A DNA stretch of 64,000 nt from JBQTGK01 sp052400665 (GTDB lineage: Bacteria; Bacteroidota; Bacteroidia; Bacteroidales; Marinifilaceae). Below are positions 43,992 to 53,896 of this stretch, one piece after another (position 1 is the first letter of the stretch; the number at the start of each line of letters is the position of its first letter). The notes below the pieces were generated by a model. The model worked only from the letters and a program-made list of their open reading frames with translations. It searched no databases and had not been told where the DNA came from. The position numbers and the translations under genes were made by a program. The stretch lies in NCBI GenBank assembly GCA_052400665.1, contig JBQTGK010000002.1; one strand, written 5' to 3'.

Positions 43992-44804
43992 ATGAAAAAG
44001 CAACCTTATTTTTTAATTGTACTAGCCGTTTTTGCGGTAATATTAATTTTATCTGGTTCGAGCATGTTTCTTACTTTACAACCAGGAGAACGGGGGGTTA
44101 TTTTTAGGAAATTTTCGGGCGGTTTGGATAAAGAAAATGTATTTATGCCAGGCTTTCATATAATAGCTCCCTGGAATGTTATGCATACTTACGATGTTCG
44201 CGAGCAAAAAAGCGAAGAAACGATGGATGTACTTGATAAAAATGGACTATCGGTAAATATTGATGTTTCTGTTCGTTTTAATCCTATTTATAGTAAAATC
44301 GGATTCTTGCACGAGATTTTTGGTAAAGATTATATTAATCAGTTAGTAGTTCCTGAGGTTCGTTCGTCGGTTCGACAGGTAGCCGGACGATATACTGCAG
44401 AAGAAATTTATTCTACCAAAAGAAAAGAAGTGGAAGATGCTATTATTACTGAGACTTCACTAGTCTTAAAACGTAATAATATACAAATGAAGGCCCTATT
44501 AATTCGTTCTATTAATCTGCCAGAAAAGATTAAAATTGCAATTGAGAGTAAATTGCAACAAGAGCAAGAGGCTTTATCTTATCAATTTAAGTTAGAGAAA
44601 GAAAAGAGTGAGGCAGAAAGAAAAAGAATTGCTGCTGAAGGTGAGGCTAGAGCTAATAAAATTATTAACAGTAGTTTAACAGACGAGCTTTTAAAAATGA
44701 GAGGTATTGAGGCAACAATTGAATTGTCGAAATCACCAAATTCAAAAGTTGTTGTTGTTGGAGCTGGTAAAAGCGGTTTACCCTTAATTCTTGGAAATAA
44801 TTAA
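43992..44804 (+). CDS. Prohibitin/SPFH family membrane protein
   Basis: This 270-residue protein has one N-terminal membrane helix (PYFLIVLAVFAVILILSGSS) and an SPFH/prohibitin domain (LQPGERGVIFRKFSGGLDKE, VFMPGFHIIAPWN, YDVREQKSEETMDVLDKNGL, SVNIDVSVRFNP). A long coiled-coil helix (KLQQEQEALSYQFKLEKEKS, then EAERKRIAAEGEARANKI) and a short C-terminal strand (KVVVVGAGKSGLPLILG) follow. Bacterial prohibitins form large ring assemblies at the membrane that act as scaffolds for proteases such as FtsH. It stands alone with its own terminator. Confidence 0.93.
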   Translation: MKKQPYFLIVLAVFAVILILSGSSMFLTLQPGERGVIFRKFSGGLDKENVFMPGFHIIAPWNVMHTYDVREQKSEETMDVLDKNGLSVNIDVSVRFNPIYSKIGFLHEIFGKDYINQLVVPEVRSSVRQVAGRYTAEEIYSTKRKEVEDAIITETSLVLKRNNIQMKALLIRSINLPEKIKIAIESKLQQEQEALSYQFKLEKEKSEAERKRIAAEGEARANKIINSSLTDELLKMRGIEATIELSKSPNSKVVVVGAGKSGLPLILGNN

Positions 44805-44827
44805 AAAATTCAATTCTATTATTTTAT

Positions 44828-44859
44828 AGCTGCTTGATATTTCGAGCAGCTTTTTTTTT
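44828..44859 (+). terminator. Terminator of the prohibitin-like gene
   Basis: AGCTGCT and AGCAGCT form a perfect seven-base stem around a ten-base loop, followed by nine T. Confidence 0.9.
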
Positions 44860-45033
44860 GAATTGTTCGTTAGCGTACAGGTGAGTATCAATATCGTTCA
44901 GTTATATTTATTTGTGTTATAGTTTAAATATCATGAAATCAGGAGTTAAGATGTATTGGCACATGGTGTGTTATTTAAAAATATCAACCAAATTAATTTA
45001 TGCTAATCACCATTAAAACCAAGTTTTAGTACC

Positions 45034-47469
45034 ATGAATAGAATTCCCTTATTATTTGTTCTGATATTAAATCTATTTGCTTTGCCTGTGCAAAGTGTAA
45101 ATATTGTAAAGAAAGACATTAAAGCTGTTCGCGTAATTAAAAAACCCATTATCGATGGAAAATTAGATGATTCGGTTTGGAAAGATATTCCTTTGGCTAC
45201 CGATTTTGTGCAGTTTGAACCTCATAATGGAACTCCCTCTAATTATAAAACAGAAGCTAGATTTATTTATACAGATAATGCTTTAATAATAGGAATTATG
45301 ATGTATGATTCCGATTCTAAAGGCATTTATAATGAATTAAGCAAAAGAGATGAATTGAATAATACTGATTATGTTTCGGTATTAATCGATCCTTTTAATA
45401 AAGGTCTTGATGCTTTCGAATTTATTGTTACACCTGCAGGAATACAATGGGATGCCAAAGTGGTGAACAGTAACGAAGATTCTAGCTGGGATGCTGTCTG
45501 GAGAAGTGGAACCGATATTAATGATGCAGGTTGGTGTGCTGAGATTGAAATACCATATTCTGCATTGCGATTTCCTGCTCAGGATGTGCAAGTTTGGGGA
45601 ATTAATATTATTCGAAACATTCAAAAAGTAAGAGAGAAAATTACATGGAATTTTATTGATAAAGAAGAAGATGGTTGGGTGAATCAGAGTGGGGTACTAA
45701 AAGGAATTAAAAATGTAAATCCTCCTGTTCGTTTATCATTTACACCTTATTTTTCAACTTATTTCGATAAGTCATCAGAACATGCTTCCTGGGAAAAAAA
45801 TTACCGCGGAGGAATGGATTTAAAATATGGAATTAATGAGAGCTATACTCTTGATATGATGTTGATTCCAGATTTTGGACAGGTACAATCGGATGATGAG
45901 ATATTAAATTTATCTCCTTACGAAACAAAATTTGATGAAAAGAGACAGTTCTTTACTGAAGCAACAGAGCTATTTAATAGGGGTGAAATATTTTATTCGA
46001 GAAGGATTGGTGGCAGACCTATGGGTATGCACGATGTAGAGGATAACTTAAAAGATAATGAAGAAATAGTGGAGAATCCCATCGAGTCAAAAATAATTAA
46101 TGCCACTAAAATATCAGGAAGAAATACGAAAGGATTAGGAATTGGTATTCTTAATGGCATGACCAGAAATACTTATGCTACCATAAGGGACAATATAACC
46201 GGAGAAACACGAAAATTAAAAACTCAGCCATTTACCAATTATAATATGTTGGTGTTCGATCAAAGCATGAAAAACGAATCGTATGTGAGTTTATTTAATA
46301 CTAATTTATACGTCCCCGAAACCGATTATATTGCTAATGTTACAGGAACAGAATTTACATTAAAAAATGCAAAAAGGACTCATAAAATTGAAGGGAAAGG
46401 GATTGTTTCGCAACGCTACCAAAAGGGAGTAGCCGATGAAATAGGGCACTTTCATGAAATCGAAGTTGGAAAAATAAATGGTCAGTTTACCTGGGAGTTT
46501 TACCATAGTATAATTTCAGATAAGTACAATCCTAACGACATGGGATTTTTGAATAGTAATAACGAGATATTGAATAATTTGGATTTAAGTTATAATGTTT
46601 ACAAGCCTAAAGGAGTCATTTTAGAAAGACATACTAACCTTAATTTTCATCACGAAGCCAGATATTCTTCAACACGATATTCTCGCTTTAGTATTTATTA
46701 TAATTCAAGAGTAATATTTAGGGATCATACAGCACTTGGAATTTATGGTAATATAAGACCTCTTCATAATTACGATTATAATGAGCCGCGTGTAGATGGT
46801 ATGAAATTAAGAAAAGGTTCTTCAGCTTTTGTTGGCCTATGGTATTCGTCGGACTATCGAAAAGCATTTGCAATTGATATTGACGCTAATTATGGCAAAC
46901 GTTTTTCAACAGATAATTTAAAAACATTTTCTTTTGAGATTGAACCTCGCTATCGTTTTAGTGATAAATTTATGATGGAATATGAGTTATCCTGGGAAAG
47001 AAATATTAATGAACTGGGGTACGTAAGTAGCGAAGAAATAAATAATATAAATACCGTATACATAGGCGAAAGAAATACAGCCTATGTTGAAAATAGATTA
47101 AGTGCAAATTATATTTTTAATAACAAGAGTTCTTTAACTTTTAGAGCCAGACATTATTGGGCCAAAGCCGAATACGAGAACTTTTTTACTTTGCAAAACA
47201 ATGGTAGAGTTAAAAACTCCGATTATAATGAGAATAACGATATCAATTTTAATAGTTTTAATATTGATATGGTTTACTCCTGGAGATTTGCTCCTGGAAG
47301 TGAGTTGGCTGTAGTGTGGAAAAATTCAATTTTTAGAAGCGATGATAAAGTAGCTCATCGATTTATAAATAATTTAGAAAAAACATTCGATGCAACTCAG
47401 TTAAATAGTTTGTCGCTTAAGCTGATCTATTATATAGATTATATGTCGCTAAAACGTAAATCATCTTAA
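45034..47469 (+). CDS. DUF5916 outer-membrane protein with CBM9-like N-terminus
   Basis: This 811-residue exported protein has a signal peptide, then a CBM9-like sugar-binding fold (about 30-215: KPIIDGKLDDSVWKDIPLAT, TEARFIYTDNALIIGIMMYD, WCAEIEIPYSALRFP, WGINIIRNI). A long DUF5916 region follows, predicted to be an outer-membrane barrel (alternating strands such as PRYRFSDKFMMEYELSWERN, SSLTFRARHYWAKAEYENFF and FNIDMVYSWRFAPGSELAVV). Members are common in Bacteroidota; their substrate is unknown. It stands alone with a terminator and is not linked by position to the polysaccharide locus 2 kb further on. Confidence 0.9.
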   Translation: MNRIPLLFVLILNLFALPVQSVNIVKKDIKAVRVIKKPIIDGKLDDSVWKDIPLATDFVQFEPHNGTPSNYKTEARFIYTDNALIIGIMMYDSDSKGIYNELSKRDELNNTDYVSVLIDPFNKGLDAFEFIVTPAGIQWDAKVVNSNEDSSWDAVWRSGTDINDAGWCAEIEIPYSALRFPAQDVQVWGINIIRNIQKVREKITWNFIDKEEDGWVNQSGVLKGIKNVNPPVRLSFTPYFSTYFDKSSEHASWEKNYRGGMDLKYGINESYTLDMMLIPDFGQVQSDDEILNLSPYETKFDEKRQFFTEATELFNRGEIFYSRRIGGRPMGMHDVEDNLKDNEEIVENPIESKIINATKISGRNTKGLGIGILNGMTRNTYATIRDNITGETRKLKTQPFTNYNMLVFDQSMKNESYVSLFNTNLYVPETDYIANVTGTEFTLKNAKRTHKIEGKGIVSQRYQKGVADEIGHFHEIEVGKINGQFTWEFYHSIISDKYNPNDMGFLNSNNEILNNLDLSYNVYKPKGVILERHTNLNFHHEARYSSTRYSRFSIYYNSRVIFRDHTALGIYGNIRPLHNYDYNEPRVDGMKLRKGSSAFVGLWYSSDYRKAFAIDIDANYGKRFSTDNLKTFSFEIEPRYRFSDKFMMEYELSWERNINELGYVSSEEINNINTVYIGERNTAYVENRLSANYIFNNKSSLTFRARHYWAKAEYENFFTLQNNGRVKNSDYNENNDINFNSFNIDMVYSWRFAPGSELAVVWKNSIFRSDDKVAHRFINNLEKTFDATQLNSLSLKLIYYIDYMSLKRKSS

Positions 47470-47543
47470 ATTGCATTGTATTATCGAGGGAATTTTGCAA
47501 ATGCAATTTAAAAGAGAGATTAGTTAGTTAAGTAATGATGGTT

Positions 47544-47573
47544 AAAAGCAGTAAATGAAAATTTGCTGCTTTT
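47544..47573 (+). terminator. Terminator of the DUF5916 gene
   Basis: AAAAGCAG and CTGCTTTT pair, extended by AAAT/ATTT, and are followed by ATTTTTA. It overlaps the promoter of the next gene. Confidence 0.75.
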
Positions 47574-47592
47574 ATTTTTAAAATTAAATTTG
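47562..47592 (+). promoter_or_regulatory. Housekeeping promoter of the DUF4293 gene
   Basis: TTTG at 47562-47565 and TAAATTTG at 47585-47592 are separated by exactly 19 bases. The minus-33 box lies inside the 3' arm of the preceding terminator, and the gene starts 17 bases after the minus-7 box. Confidence 0.7.
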
Positions 47593-47608
47593 TAAAAAAT
47601 TATAAAAT

Positions 47609-48046
47609 ATGATACAACGAATTCAATCTTTATACCTATTGGGAAGTTTTGTGCTAATTGCTTTAATGTTCTTTTTCCCCTTAGCGAATTTAAGCACAGC
47701 AGAACAATCTTATCAGTTTTTATACAGAGGCATACCTGCGGTTTATATGGCTTATCCGGTGGCTGTTTTATTAACTATTATAGCTTTAATAAGTTTAGTA
47801 AGCATCTTTTTATTTAAGAAAAGAATGTTACAAATTCGTTTAACCATTTTTAATATGGTTTGTATGTTGGGTGCAATGGGATTGATTTATTACAGCATTA
47901 ATAGTCAGGCAAAAACCTTATCGGCCATTACTGATTATAGTGTTATAAATGCATTTCCTCTGATTGCTCTTGTACTAAGCTATCTTGCATTGCGAAACAT
48001 AGGTAAAGATGAAGCTATGATTCGATCAATGGATAGAATTAGATAA
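47609..48046 (+). CDS. DUF4293 family membrane protein
   Basis: This 145-residue inner-membrane protein has four hydrophobic helices and the typical DUF4293 start IQRIQSLYLLGSFVLIALMF. The second helix contains YPVAVLLTIIALISLVSIFL followed by FKKRMLQIRLTIFNM, and the last contains INAFPLIALVLSYLALRNIG. The family is confined to Bacteroidota and has no known function. It has its own promoter and a strong terminator. Confidence 0.9.
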   Translation: MIQRIQSLYLLGSFVLIALMFFFPLANLSTAEQSYQFLYRGIPAVYMAYPVAVLLTIIALISLVSIFLFKKRMLQIRLTIFNMVCMLGAMGLIYYSINSQAKTLSAITDYSVINAFPLIALVLSYLALRNIGKDEAMIRSMDRIR

Positions 48047-48069
48047 TTAAAAAGATTATATACAATAAA

Positions 48070-48096
48070 AACCGGCTTTTTGAGCCGGTTTTTTTG
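48070..48096. terminator. Terminator between convergent genes
   Basis: AACCGGCT and AGCCGGTT form a perfect eight-base stem with a TTTTG loop, followed by six or more T on the plus strand. It can also serve the flavin reductase gene on the minus strand. Confidence 0.9.
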
Positions 48097-48113
48097 TTTT
48101 AGATATTTTTATA

Positions 48114-48719
48114 TTAGCTCTTTTTGCCTTTTTTCCCTTTAATTTCGCGGGTTTTCTTTTTCATTACCGAGTGTCCAAATTGTCCAACTAATTTTCCTAA
48201 TTCAAAATAATATCCGTGAGAATAGGCTATTGGTCGAGCCTTACTTAATAAGAATTTTCCTGTTTTAGGATTAATAAATTTTTCGTCGGCTTGCACGTTT
48301 ACTACTTCGGCAATAAACATGTCGTGAGAGCCAAGTTCTACTATATTTTTTACTTTACATTCAATGCTTAATGGCGATTCCTCTATAATAGGAGCTGAGA
48401 TTTCCTTCGAAGGTCCAGGTGTTAAATTCATCTCGGAAAATTTATCAAAATCTTTACCCGATTTTACTCCACACCAATCGGTAGCATGAGCCAAATCTTT
48501 AGTAGTAAGATTAATTACAAATTCGCCCGATTTTTTTATAATATCGTAGGAGTGACGATTTTTGCGAACCGAAATATAGCACATTGCCGGATCGCTGCAA
48601 ATTGTGCCTGTCCAGGCAATAGTAATAATATTATATTGTTCGGGAGTAGTGCCGCAGCTAACCATTACTGCAGGTATTGGATATACCATGGTTCCGGGTT
48701 TCCAGTGTTGTTTTGCCAT
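48114..48719 (-). CDS. Flavin reductase-like (FMN-binding split-barrel) protein
   Basis: This 201-residue cytoplasmic protein has the flavin-reductase-like split barrel: WKPGTMVYPIPAVMVSCGTT, YNIITIAWTGTICSDPAMCY, ISVRKNRHSYDIIKKSGEFV followed by INLTTKDLAHATDWCGVKSG, and SHDMFIAEVVNVQAD. It should bind FMN; whether it reduces flavin for a partner monooxygenase is unknown. The C-terminus is an unusually basic tail (MKKKTREIKGKKGKKS). It is a single gene. Confidence 0.9.
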   Translation of the reverse strand: MAKQHWKPGTMVYPIPAVMVSCGTTPEQYNIITIAWTGTICSDPAMCYISVRKNRHSYDIIKKSGEFVINLTTKDLAHATDWCGVKSGKDFDKFSEMNLTPGPSKEISAPIIEESPLSIECKVKNIVELGSHDMFIAEVVNVQADEKFINPKTGKFLLSKARPIAYSHGYYFELGKLVGQFGHSVMKKKTREIKGKKGKKS

Positions 48720-48914
48720 TTTTTTTATTTAGGAGATGTAATCTTTGCTGTTTTTGCTGATAAAATAATGTTAATGCGGTAAATTTACAAAATATTCAGT
48801 TAAAGTATATCCACTTATTGTGTGTAAAAATGGTAAGAGGCAATTCACTCTTTTTACTTACATTTGCTAAAATAAAAAAGGCTATCAATATCCTTAAAAC
48901 AACAAGATAACAAT

Positions 48915-49199
48915 ATGAACATTGATAAATTATTAACAGATGCTGAAAAGCTGGAGAAAACCGGAGACGCAAAAGCGGCATTGGAGAAATTTAAAGAGAT
49001 AGTAAAGCAAGATGATAAAAATGTAGAAGCTCAATTTAAAATTGGTGAGTTACATCATCAATTGGGAGAATTACCTGCTGCTTTAAGTGCTTATTTGCGA
49101 ACTACCGATTTAGAGCCCGATCATAAAAAAGCAAATGTAAAAATTGAAATGATAAAATCGATTTTAAATTTTTTTAATCCAGATTTATACAATCCTTGA
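48915..49199 (+). CDS. Small TPR-repeat protein
   Basis: The 94-residue protein contains two tetratricopeptide repeats: KLEKTGDAKAALEKFKEIVK and FKIGELHHQLGELPAALSAY. It has no signal peptide, so it is cytoplasmic and probably a protein-protein adaptor. A TACATTTG minus-7 box is at 48859-48866 without a clear minus-33. A terminator follows at 49254-49290. Partner unknown. Confidence 0.82.
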   Translation: MNIDKLLTDAEKLEKTGDAKAALEKFKEIVKQDDKNVEAQFKIGELHHQLGELPAALSAYLRTTDLEPDHKKANVKIEMIKSILNFFNPDLYNP

Positions 49200-49253
49200 T
49201 TTTAATTTTTTACGATTTATAGAGAAGGGGAAAGTATTTCCAGTTTATAGACT

Positions 49254-49290
49254 AAGAGTTGCCAAATAGAGAAAGGCTGCTCTTTTTTTA
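49254..49290 (+). terminator. Terminator after the TPR gene
   Basis: AAGAGTTGCC and GGCTGCTCTT form a ten-base stem with one mismatch, followed by a run of T. Confidence 0.75.
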
Positions 49291-49593
49291 TTTTATAAAT
49301 ATGAAAATTTAGTTTATCACAAGCATTTTTTAGTACTTAATATTGGCTTGATATTACTAAAGTGTAAAAATAAGTTCTGCTAATTAAATTAGAAGTGTTA
49401 CGTTTTATTATAAAATTATAAAATTTGTAACGTGTAATTTATAGTGTTGGTTTTGAGTCGCAAGTTTATTATTAAATCAATTAGGATAAGACTGTTTTTG
49501 AAATTATTTTTATTTTTTAGAATTTAATTTGTTGTGGACTAATCAATTTTTATTTCCCTAATTCTCGTATTTTACCTTTTTAATCAGATTTTA
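49291..49593 (+). other. Intergenic region before the hybrid sensor gene
   Basis: This 303-base AT-rich stretch presumably carries the promoter of the hybrid regulator. No gene, clear promoter match or repeat was found. A near sigma-54 word (TTGG, nine bases, GC, at about 49447) has the wrong spacing. Confidence 0.5.
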
Positions 49594-52500
49594 ATGCTAA
49601 AAAGATATTCCATATTAATTTTTATTATTCTACTACAAGTTAGTAGCTCATTGAGAGCTGAGGATCAATTAAAAGTTCTTCAGCAGTTAAGCATATCAGA
49701 TGGTTTGGCTCATAATGGTGTAACTGCAATAATAGAAGATTCGAATGGTTATTTATGGTTTGGTACTTACGATGGCCTAAATCGTTACGATGGTTATGAA
49801 TTAAGAACATTTAAAAATTTAATTAACAAAAATATACTAACTAGTAATAGAGTAAGATCCTTACTAGAAGATAAAAAAGGAAATATTTGGGTAGGTACCG
49901 ACGAAGGAGTAACGATATATAATTATTCAACAGAAAAATTTGATGAGATTTACTCTAATTTTATTGCTAACAAGGGAATAAGCGGCCCAGTTGTGCGGAG
50001 AATTATAGAAAATAAAAATCGTAATATTATTGTTTGCGCTACAGGAATGGAAGGAATACTCATATTTAATGATGATTATACTTTTTCGAAACAATATATT
50101 CCAAGCGAACGAGAATTTGGAGAAAATATTGATTTTAACGATGGAGTGATGTTGGATGATGAGAATTACGTATTTTCTGCCGAAACAGGTGTGTTTTTGT
50201 TTAATTTAAAAAAAGCAAAGTTTACCAGATTATTCGAAAAACAGATTACTTCTACAACATCAATAGAAAAGGCTGCCGAAGGATCACTTATTCTTACTCT
50301 TGGTTCTGGACTTATAATTCTTGATTATAAAAAGGAGGATGTAGAATACTCCTTTAAAATGAATTCTACTTGTTTAAAAGACAATGAGTTTAAAAATGTG
50401 TCGGTTGATAATAATGGGAATTTGTTCTTGTCTACTTTACGCAAAGGATTTGTGTTTGTTGATAATTTTGAAAAATTGAAAGCGAATACTCCTGTAAAAA
50501 AGAAAGTATATAAATTCGATTCTAAGTTATTAAGAGGAAGTTGTGTTTTATTTTCAGAACGATTTGGTGTTTGGGCAGGAACATTTAATGAAGGTATTTT
50601 TCGTTTAACAGCAGAAGAAAATCCATTTCAAGCATATAATATAGATATGCACCTAAAAATGGGTTTAAAATCGAATTTGGTAAATCACATATCTCTTTAC
50701 GATACTAATAAGTTATTAATATCAGCTAATTATGGAGGTGTGGCTCTTTATGATGTGTCGAAGAAAAAATTCACACATGTACCTTTCTCAATAAGCGAAA
50801 AAGAAAGAGTGAGTATTAATGCTGCTTATGTCGATTCAAAAAATAATTTTTGGTTAAGAAAAGTTGGAGATTTAGGTCTGTGTTGGGTTAAACATGGAAC
50901 AAATAAAATTCAAAAGATTGAATCGAAACTTTTGTCTGAAAATATGTTTTTAACTCGTATTTATGCCGAAGATAAATATGGCAATATATGGTGTGGTACA
51001 AATGAAAATGTATATCGAATTAAGTTGAATGAATCAGGCGATATTAAAAAAATAGAATCACTTAATAATCATCCTAGTTTTAAGAATAACAGGTTGTGGA
51101 ACGTTCGATACATTTATGCCGATCCGGTTTATGACTATATGTGGATCTGTGCAGATTACGATGGGTTGTATAGAATTCCTATTGGTGTAGATGCAGACTT
51201 GAATGATTTAAAGGTTGAGCAATACTTAAAAGAGAAAGGAAATTCTAAATCATTATCAAGTAATTTTGTTACATCTATTATTCGTTTACCGAACAAAGAA
51301 TTATGGCTAGGGACCGAAGGTGGTGGAATTTGTAAAGTCATAAATAATAATTCTAAACTTGAGTTTATTGCATACTCCGAAGCCGATGGGCTTTCGAATA
51401 ATGTTGTTAAAAGCATTTTGTACGACGATGATAATAATTTATGGATTTCAACAAATATTGGCTTAAATAGATTTAATACCAAAGATTATAGTTTTAGGAA
51501 ATTTAGCACTAAAGATGGTTTACCTTTTGACGATTTTTGGTATGCTTCATGCAGATTGAAAAATGGATTGTTATTTTTTTCGGGCTTAGATGGCTTTTGT
51601 TATTTTAACCCTAAAGATATTACTGATAGTGAAAACCTTCCGCTTGTTGAATTTGGTGATTTTAGTTTGTTCAATAAAAAAGTTTCACCTTTAGATACTT
51701 TTAGTAATAGAGTTTTACTTAAAAGCAGATTAAATGAATTAGACGAATTAGAGCTTAATTATGATGAAAATGTCTTTTCTATTGAACTAAAATCATTACA
51801 TTATTCGGCAGTAGATAATCACTTTTTAAAATATCAACTTTTACCTAATGATAAGGATTGGATCGAGGTTCCGTCAAATCAGCGATTTATTGATTATAGT
51901 GGATTGCAGCCCGGAGAATATGAATTACAAGTAATTGCATCTAATTCCTTGAATCAATGGACTGATGCTCGAAAATTAAAAATTACAATCAAGCCACCAA
52001 TTTGGAAAACAATACCAGCTTATGCATTGTATATAGTAATCTTAATTTCAGTAGTTTACATGATTATTATGTATGTGCTTAGATTTCAGAAACTAAACTA
52101 TAGTTTACAGATTGAAAAATTAGAAAAGGATAAAAATAAAGAGGTTAATGCTGCTAAACTTCGATTCTTTTCGAATATTTCACACGAAATTAAAACTCCG
52201 ATAGCTTTAATATCTGGTCCGGTCGATCTTCTAAGTGCGCGTTTTATAGGTAATAAAGATGTGAGTGAGAAATTACAGCTTATTCAGCGTCAATCAAAAA
52301 AAATATCACAATTGGTCGATCAGGTACACGATTTTCAGAGATCGGATGCCAACCAGCTTAAAATTAATTATTCCACTTTCGGATTCGATTCTTTTCTTAA
52401 GGAACTACTTAAGGACTTTGAATTTATGACTCAGAATACAGGAAAGGAACTAGATGTGTTTTCAAAATGTTCTGATGTTTATGTAACTGCCGATCGCGAT

Positions 52501-53739
52501 AAATTGGAAAAAATTTTGAATAATCTACTTAATAATGCTTGTAAATTTACCAAAGAGAATGATAAAATTAGTGTGGAGTATACTTGCGAAGAACGTGATT
52601 TAATAGTGAAAGTTCAGGATACAGGTAGGGGAATTACAAAAGAAGATTTGCCGCAAATTTTTGAGCGATTTTATCAGTCAAAACACAAACACGCTGCTTA
52701 TATTGGAGGTTCAGGAATTGGTCTTGCTTTTACCAAAAGATTAGTAGAAATGCATTATGGAGAAATTAGTGCAGATAGTATTTTGAATGAAGGAACAACA
52801 ATTACGGTTCGAATGCCAATTATTGCCGAACAGGTATCTGAAGATCTAAAGAAAAAAGAAGAAGAATTATTAAGTTTAGAAAAGCAAGAGGATAATAATT
52901 CCATGATAAAAAATCGTACTGAACAAGAAATAAATGTAGAAGGAGATTTTTCTGATGCCTCGATATTTTTAGCCGAGGATAACGACGAATTAAGAAATTT
53001 TGTTGGTTCAAGTTTGTCACAATTTTTTAAAGTTAAAACGTTCATAAATGGTCAAGAGTGTTTAAATGCTATGGAAGAGGAATGGCCCGATTTAATTATT
53101 AGTGATATTTTAATGCCCGAGTTAAATGGTTTGGATTTGTGCAGGCATGTTAAAACTGATATTAAAACTAGTCATATTCCAGTAATTTTATTAACCGCTT
53201 GTACTTCTATCGACGATCAAATTAAAGGCATCCAGGAAGGTGCCGATTCTTATATTAAAAAACCTTTCGATTTACAGCATTTGGTAAAAAGAACAGAATA
53301 TCTTTTAAGAAACAGACAGAAATTGCGAGAGCGATTTTTAATCGATTTTCCTCTTAAAAAGGATAAATCTAAAGCCAAAGGTGATGAGAATATTTTCTTA
53401 GAGAAATTATACAAGTTAATGGCTGATAATTTAGATAATCAGGAATTGGATTTAAATCAATTTGCTAAAGAATTATTCTTAAATAGAACACATTTTTATC
53501 AGAAAGTAAAAGCCTTAACAAATCAAACTCCCTTTGAGTTATTAAAAGCGTATAGATTAAAAAAAGCGGCAGAATTTTTAGTACAGCAGCAGTTGTCGGT
53601 AAACGAAGTGTATCTAATGACAGGTTTTAAAAGTCGCACACATTTTAGTAAACTCTTTAAAGAAAAATATAATATTACTCCGGGTAAATTTGCTTCCGAG
53701 TCTATGAAAAAGTTCTCGAAAAAAGATTCTGAGAATTAG
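49594..53739 (+). CDS. Hybrid two-component sensor/regulator (HTCS)
   Basis: This 1381-residue protein joins a whole two-component system in one chain. After a signal peptide there are two-component regulator propeller repeats (about 30-740, for example SNGYLWFGTYDGLNRYDGY and KGNIWVGTDEGVTIYN). Next come a Y_Y_Y domain (about 745-810), one membrane helix (IPAYALYIVILISVVYMIIM), a HisKA with H864 (FSNISHEIKTPIALISGP), and an HATPase_c (NLLNNACKFT, GGSGIGLAFTKRLVE). A receiver with D1171 (DLIISDILMPELNGLDLC) and an AraC-type helix-turn-helix follow. HTCS proteins sense an oligosaccharide in the periplasm and switch on their neighbouring polysaccharide locus. The genes that follow are therefore its likely targets. 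Confidence 0.96.
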   Translation: MLKRYSILIFIILLQVSSSLRAEDQLKVLQQLSISDGLAHNGVTAIIEDSNGYLWFGTYDGLNRYDGYELRTFKNLINKNILTSNRVRSLLEDKKGNIWVGTDEGVTIYNYSTEKFDEIYSNFIANKGISGPVVRRIIENKNRNIIVCATGMEGILIFNDDYTFSKQYIPSEREFGENIDFNDGVMLDDENYVFSAETGVFLFNLKKAKFTRLFEKQITSTTSIEKAAEGSLILTLGSGLIILDYKKEDVEYSFKMNSTCLKDNEFKNVSVDNNGNLFLSTLRKGFVFVDNFEKLKANTPVKKKVYKFDSKLLRGSCVLFSERFGVWAGTFNEGIFRLTAEENPFQAYNIDMHLKMGLKSNLVNHISLYDTNKLLISANYGGVALYDVSKKKFTHVPFSISEKERVSINAAYVDSKNNFWLRKVGDLGLCWVKHGTNKIQKIESKLLSENMFLTRIYAEDKYGNIWCGTNENVYRIKLNESGDIKKIESLNNHPSFKNNRLWNVRYIYADPVYDYMWICADYDGLYRIPIGVDADLNDLKVEQYLKEKGNSKSLSSNFVTSIIRLPNKELWLGTEGGGICKVINNNSKLEFIAYSEADGLSNNVVKSILYDDDNNLWISTNIGLNRFNTKDYSFRKFSTKDGLPFDDFWYASCRLKNGLLFFSGLDGFCYFNPKDITDSENLPLVEFGDFSLFNKKVSPLDTFSNRVLLKSRLNELDELELNYDENVFSIELKSLHYSAVDNHFLKYQLLPNDKDWIEVPSNQRFIDYSGLQPGEYELQVIASNSLNQWTDARKLKITIKPPIWKTIPAYALYIVILISVVYMIIMYVLRFQKLNYSLQIEKLEKDKNKEVNAAKLRFFSNISHEIKTPIALISGPVDLLSARFIGNKDVSEKLQLIQRQSKKISQLVDQVHDFQRSDANQLKINYSTFGFDSFLKELLKDFEFMTQNTGKELDVFSKCSDVYVTADRDKLEKILNNLLNNACKFTKENDKISVEYTCEERDLIVKVQDTGRGITKEDLPQIFERFYQSKHKHAAYIGGSGIGLAFTKRLVEMHYGEISADSILNEGTTITVRMPIIAEQVSEDLKKKEEELLSLEKQEDNNSMIKNRTEQEINVEGDFSDASIFLAEDNDELRNFVGSSLSQFFKVKTFINGQECLNAMEEEWPDLIISDILMPELNGLDLCRHVKTDIKTSHIPVILLTACTSIDDQIKGIQEGADSYIKKPFDLQHLVKRTEYLLRNRQKLRERFLIDFPLKKDKSKAKGDENIFLEKLYKLMADNLDNQELDLNQFAKELFLNRTHFYQKVKALTNQTPFELLKAYRLKKAAEFLVQQQLSVNEVYLMTGFKSRTHFSKLFKEKYNITPGKFASESMKKFSKKDSEN

Positions 53740-53896
53740 GCCTCAGGTGTTGATATATAGAAGTGTACGGTTTGAATGCTTATATTATTTACTTCAGAGC
53801 ACACCAAATATATTCTAAACTACATGAGATGATGTTCAAAATATGTCCTTTGTTTTAGTATCTATTTAGATGGTAACAATAAAGAATAATTATAGC

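Noticed and set aside
49447..49462. Sigma-54 promoter before the hybrid sensor gene
   Set aside because: GG and GC are nine bases apart instead of ten, and HTCS genes are not usually RpoN-dependent.
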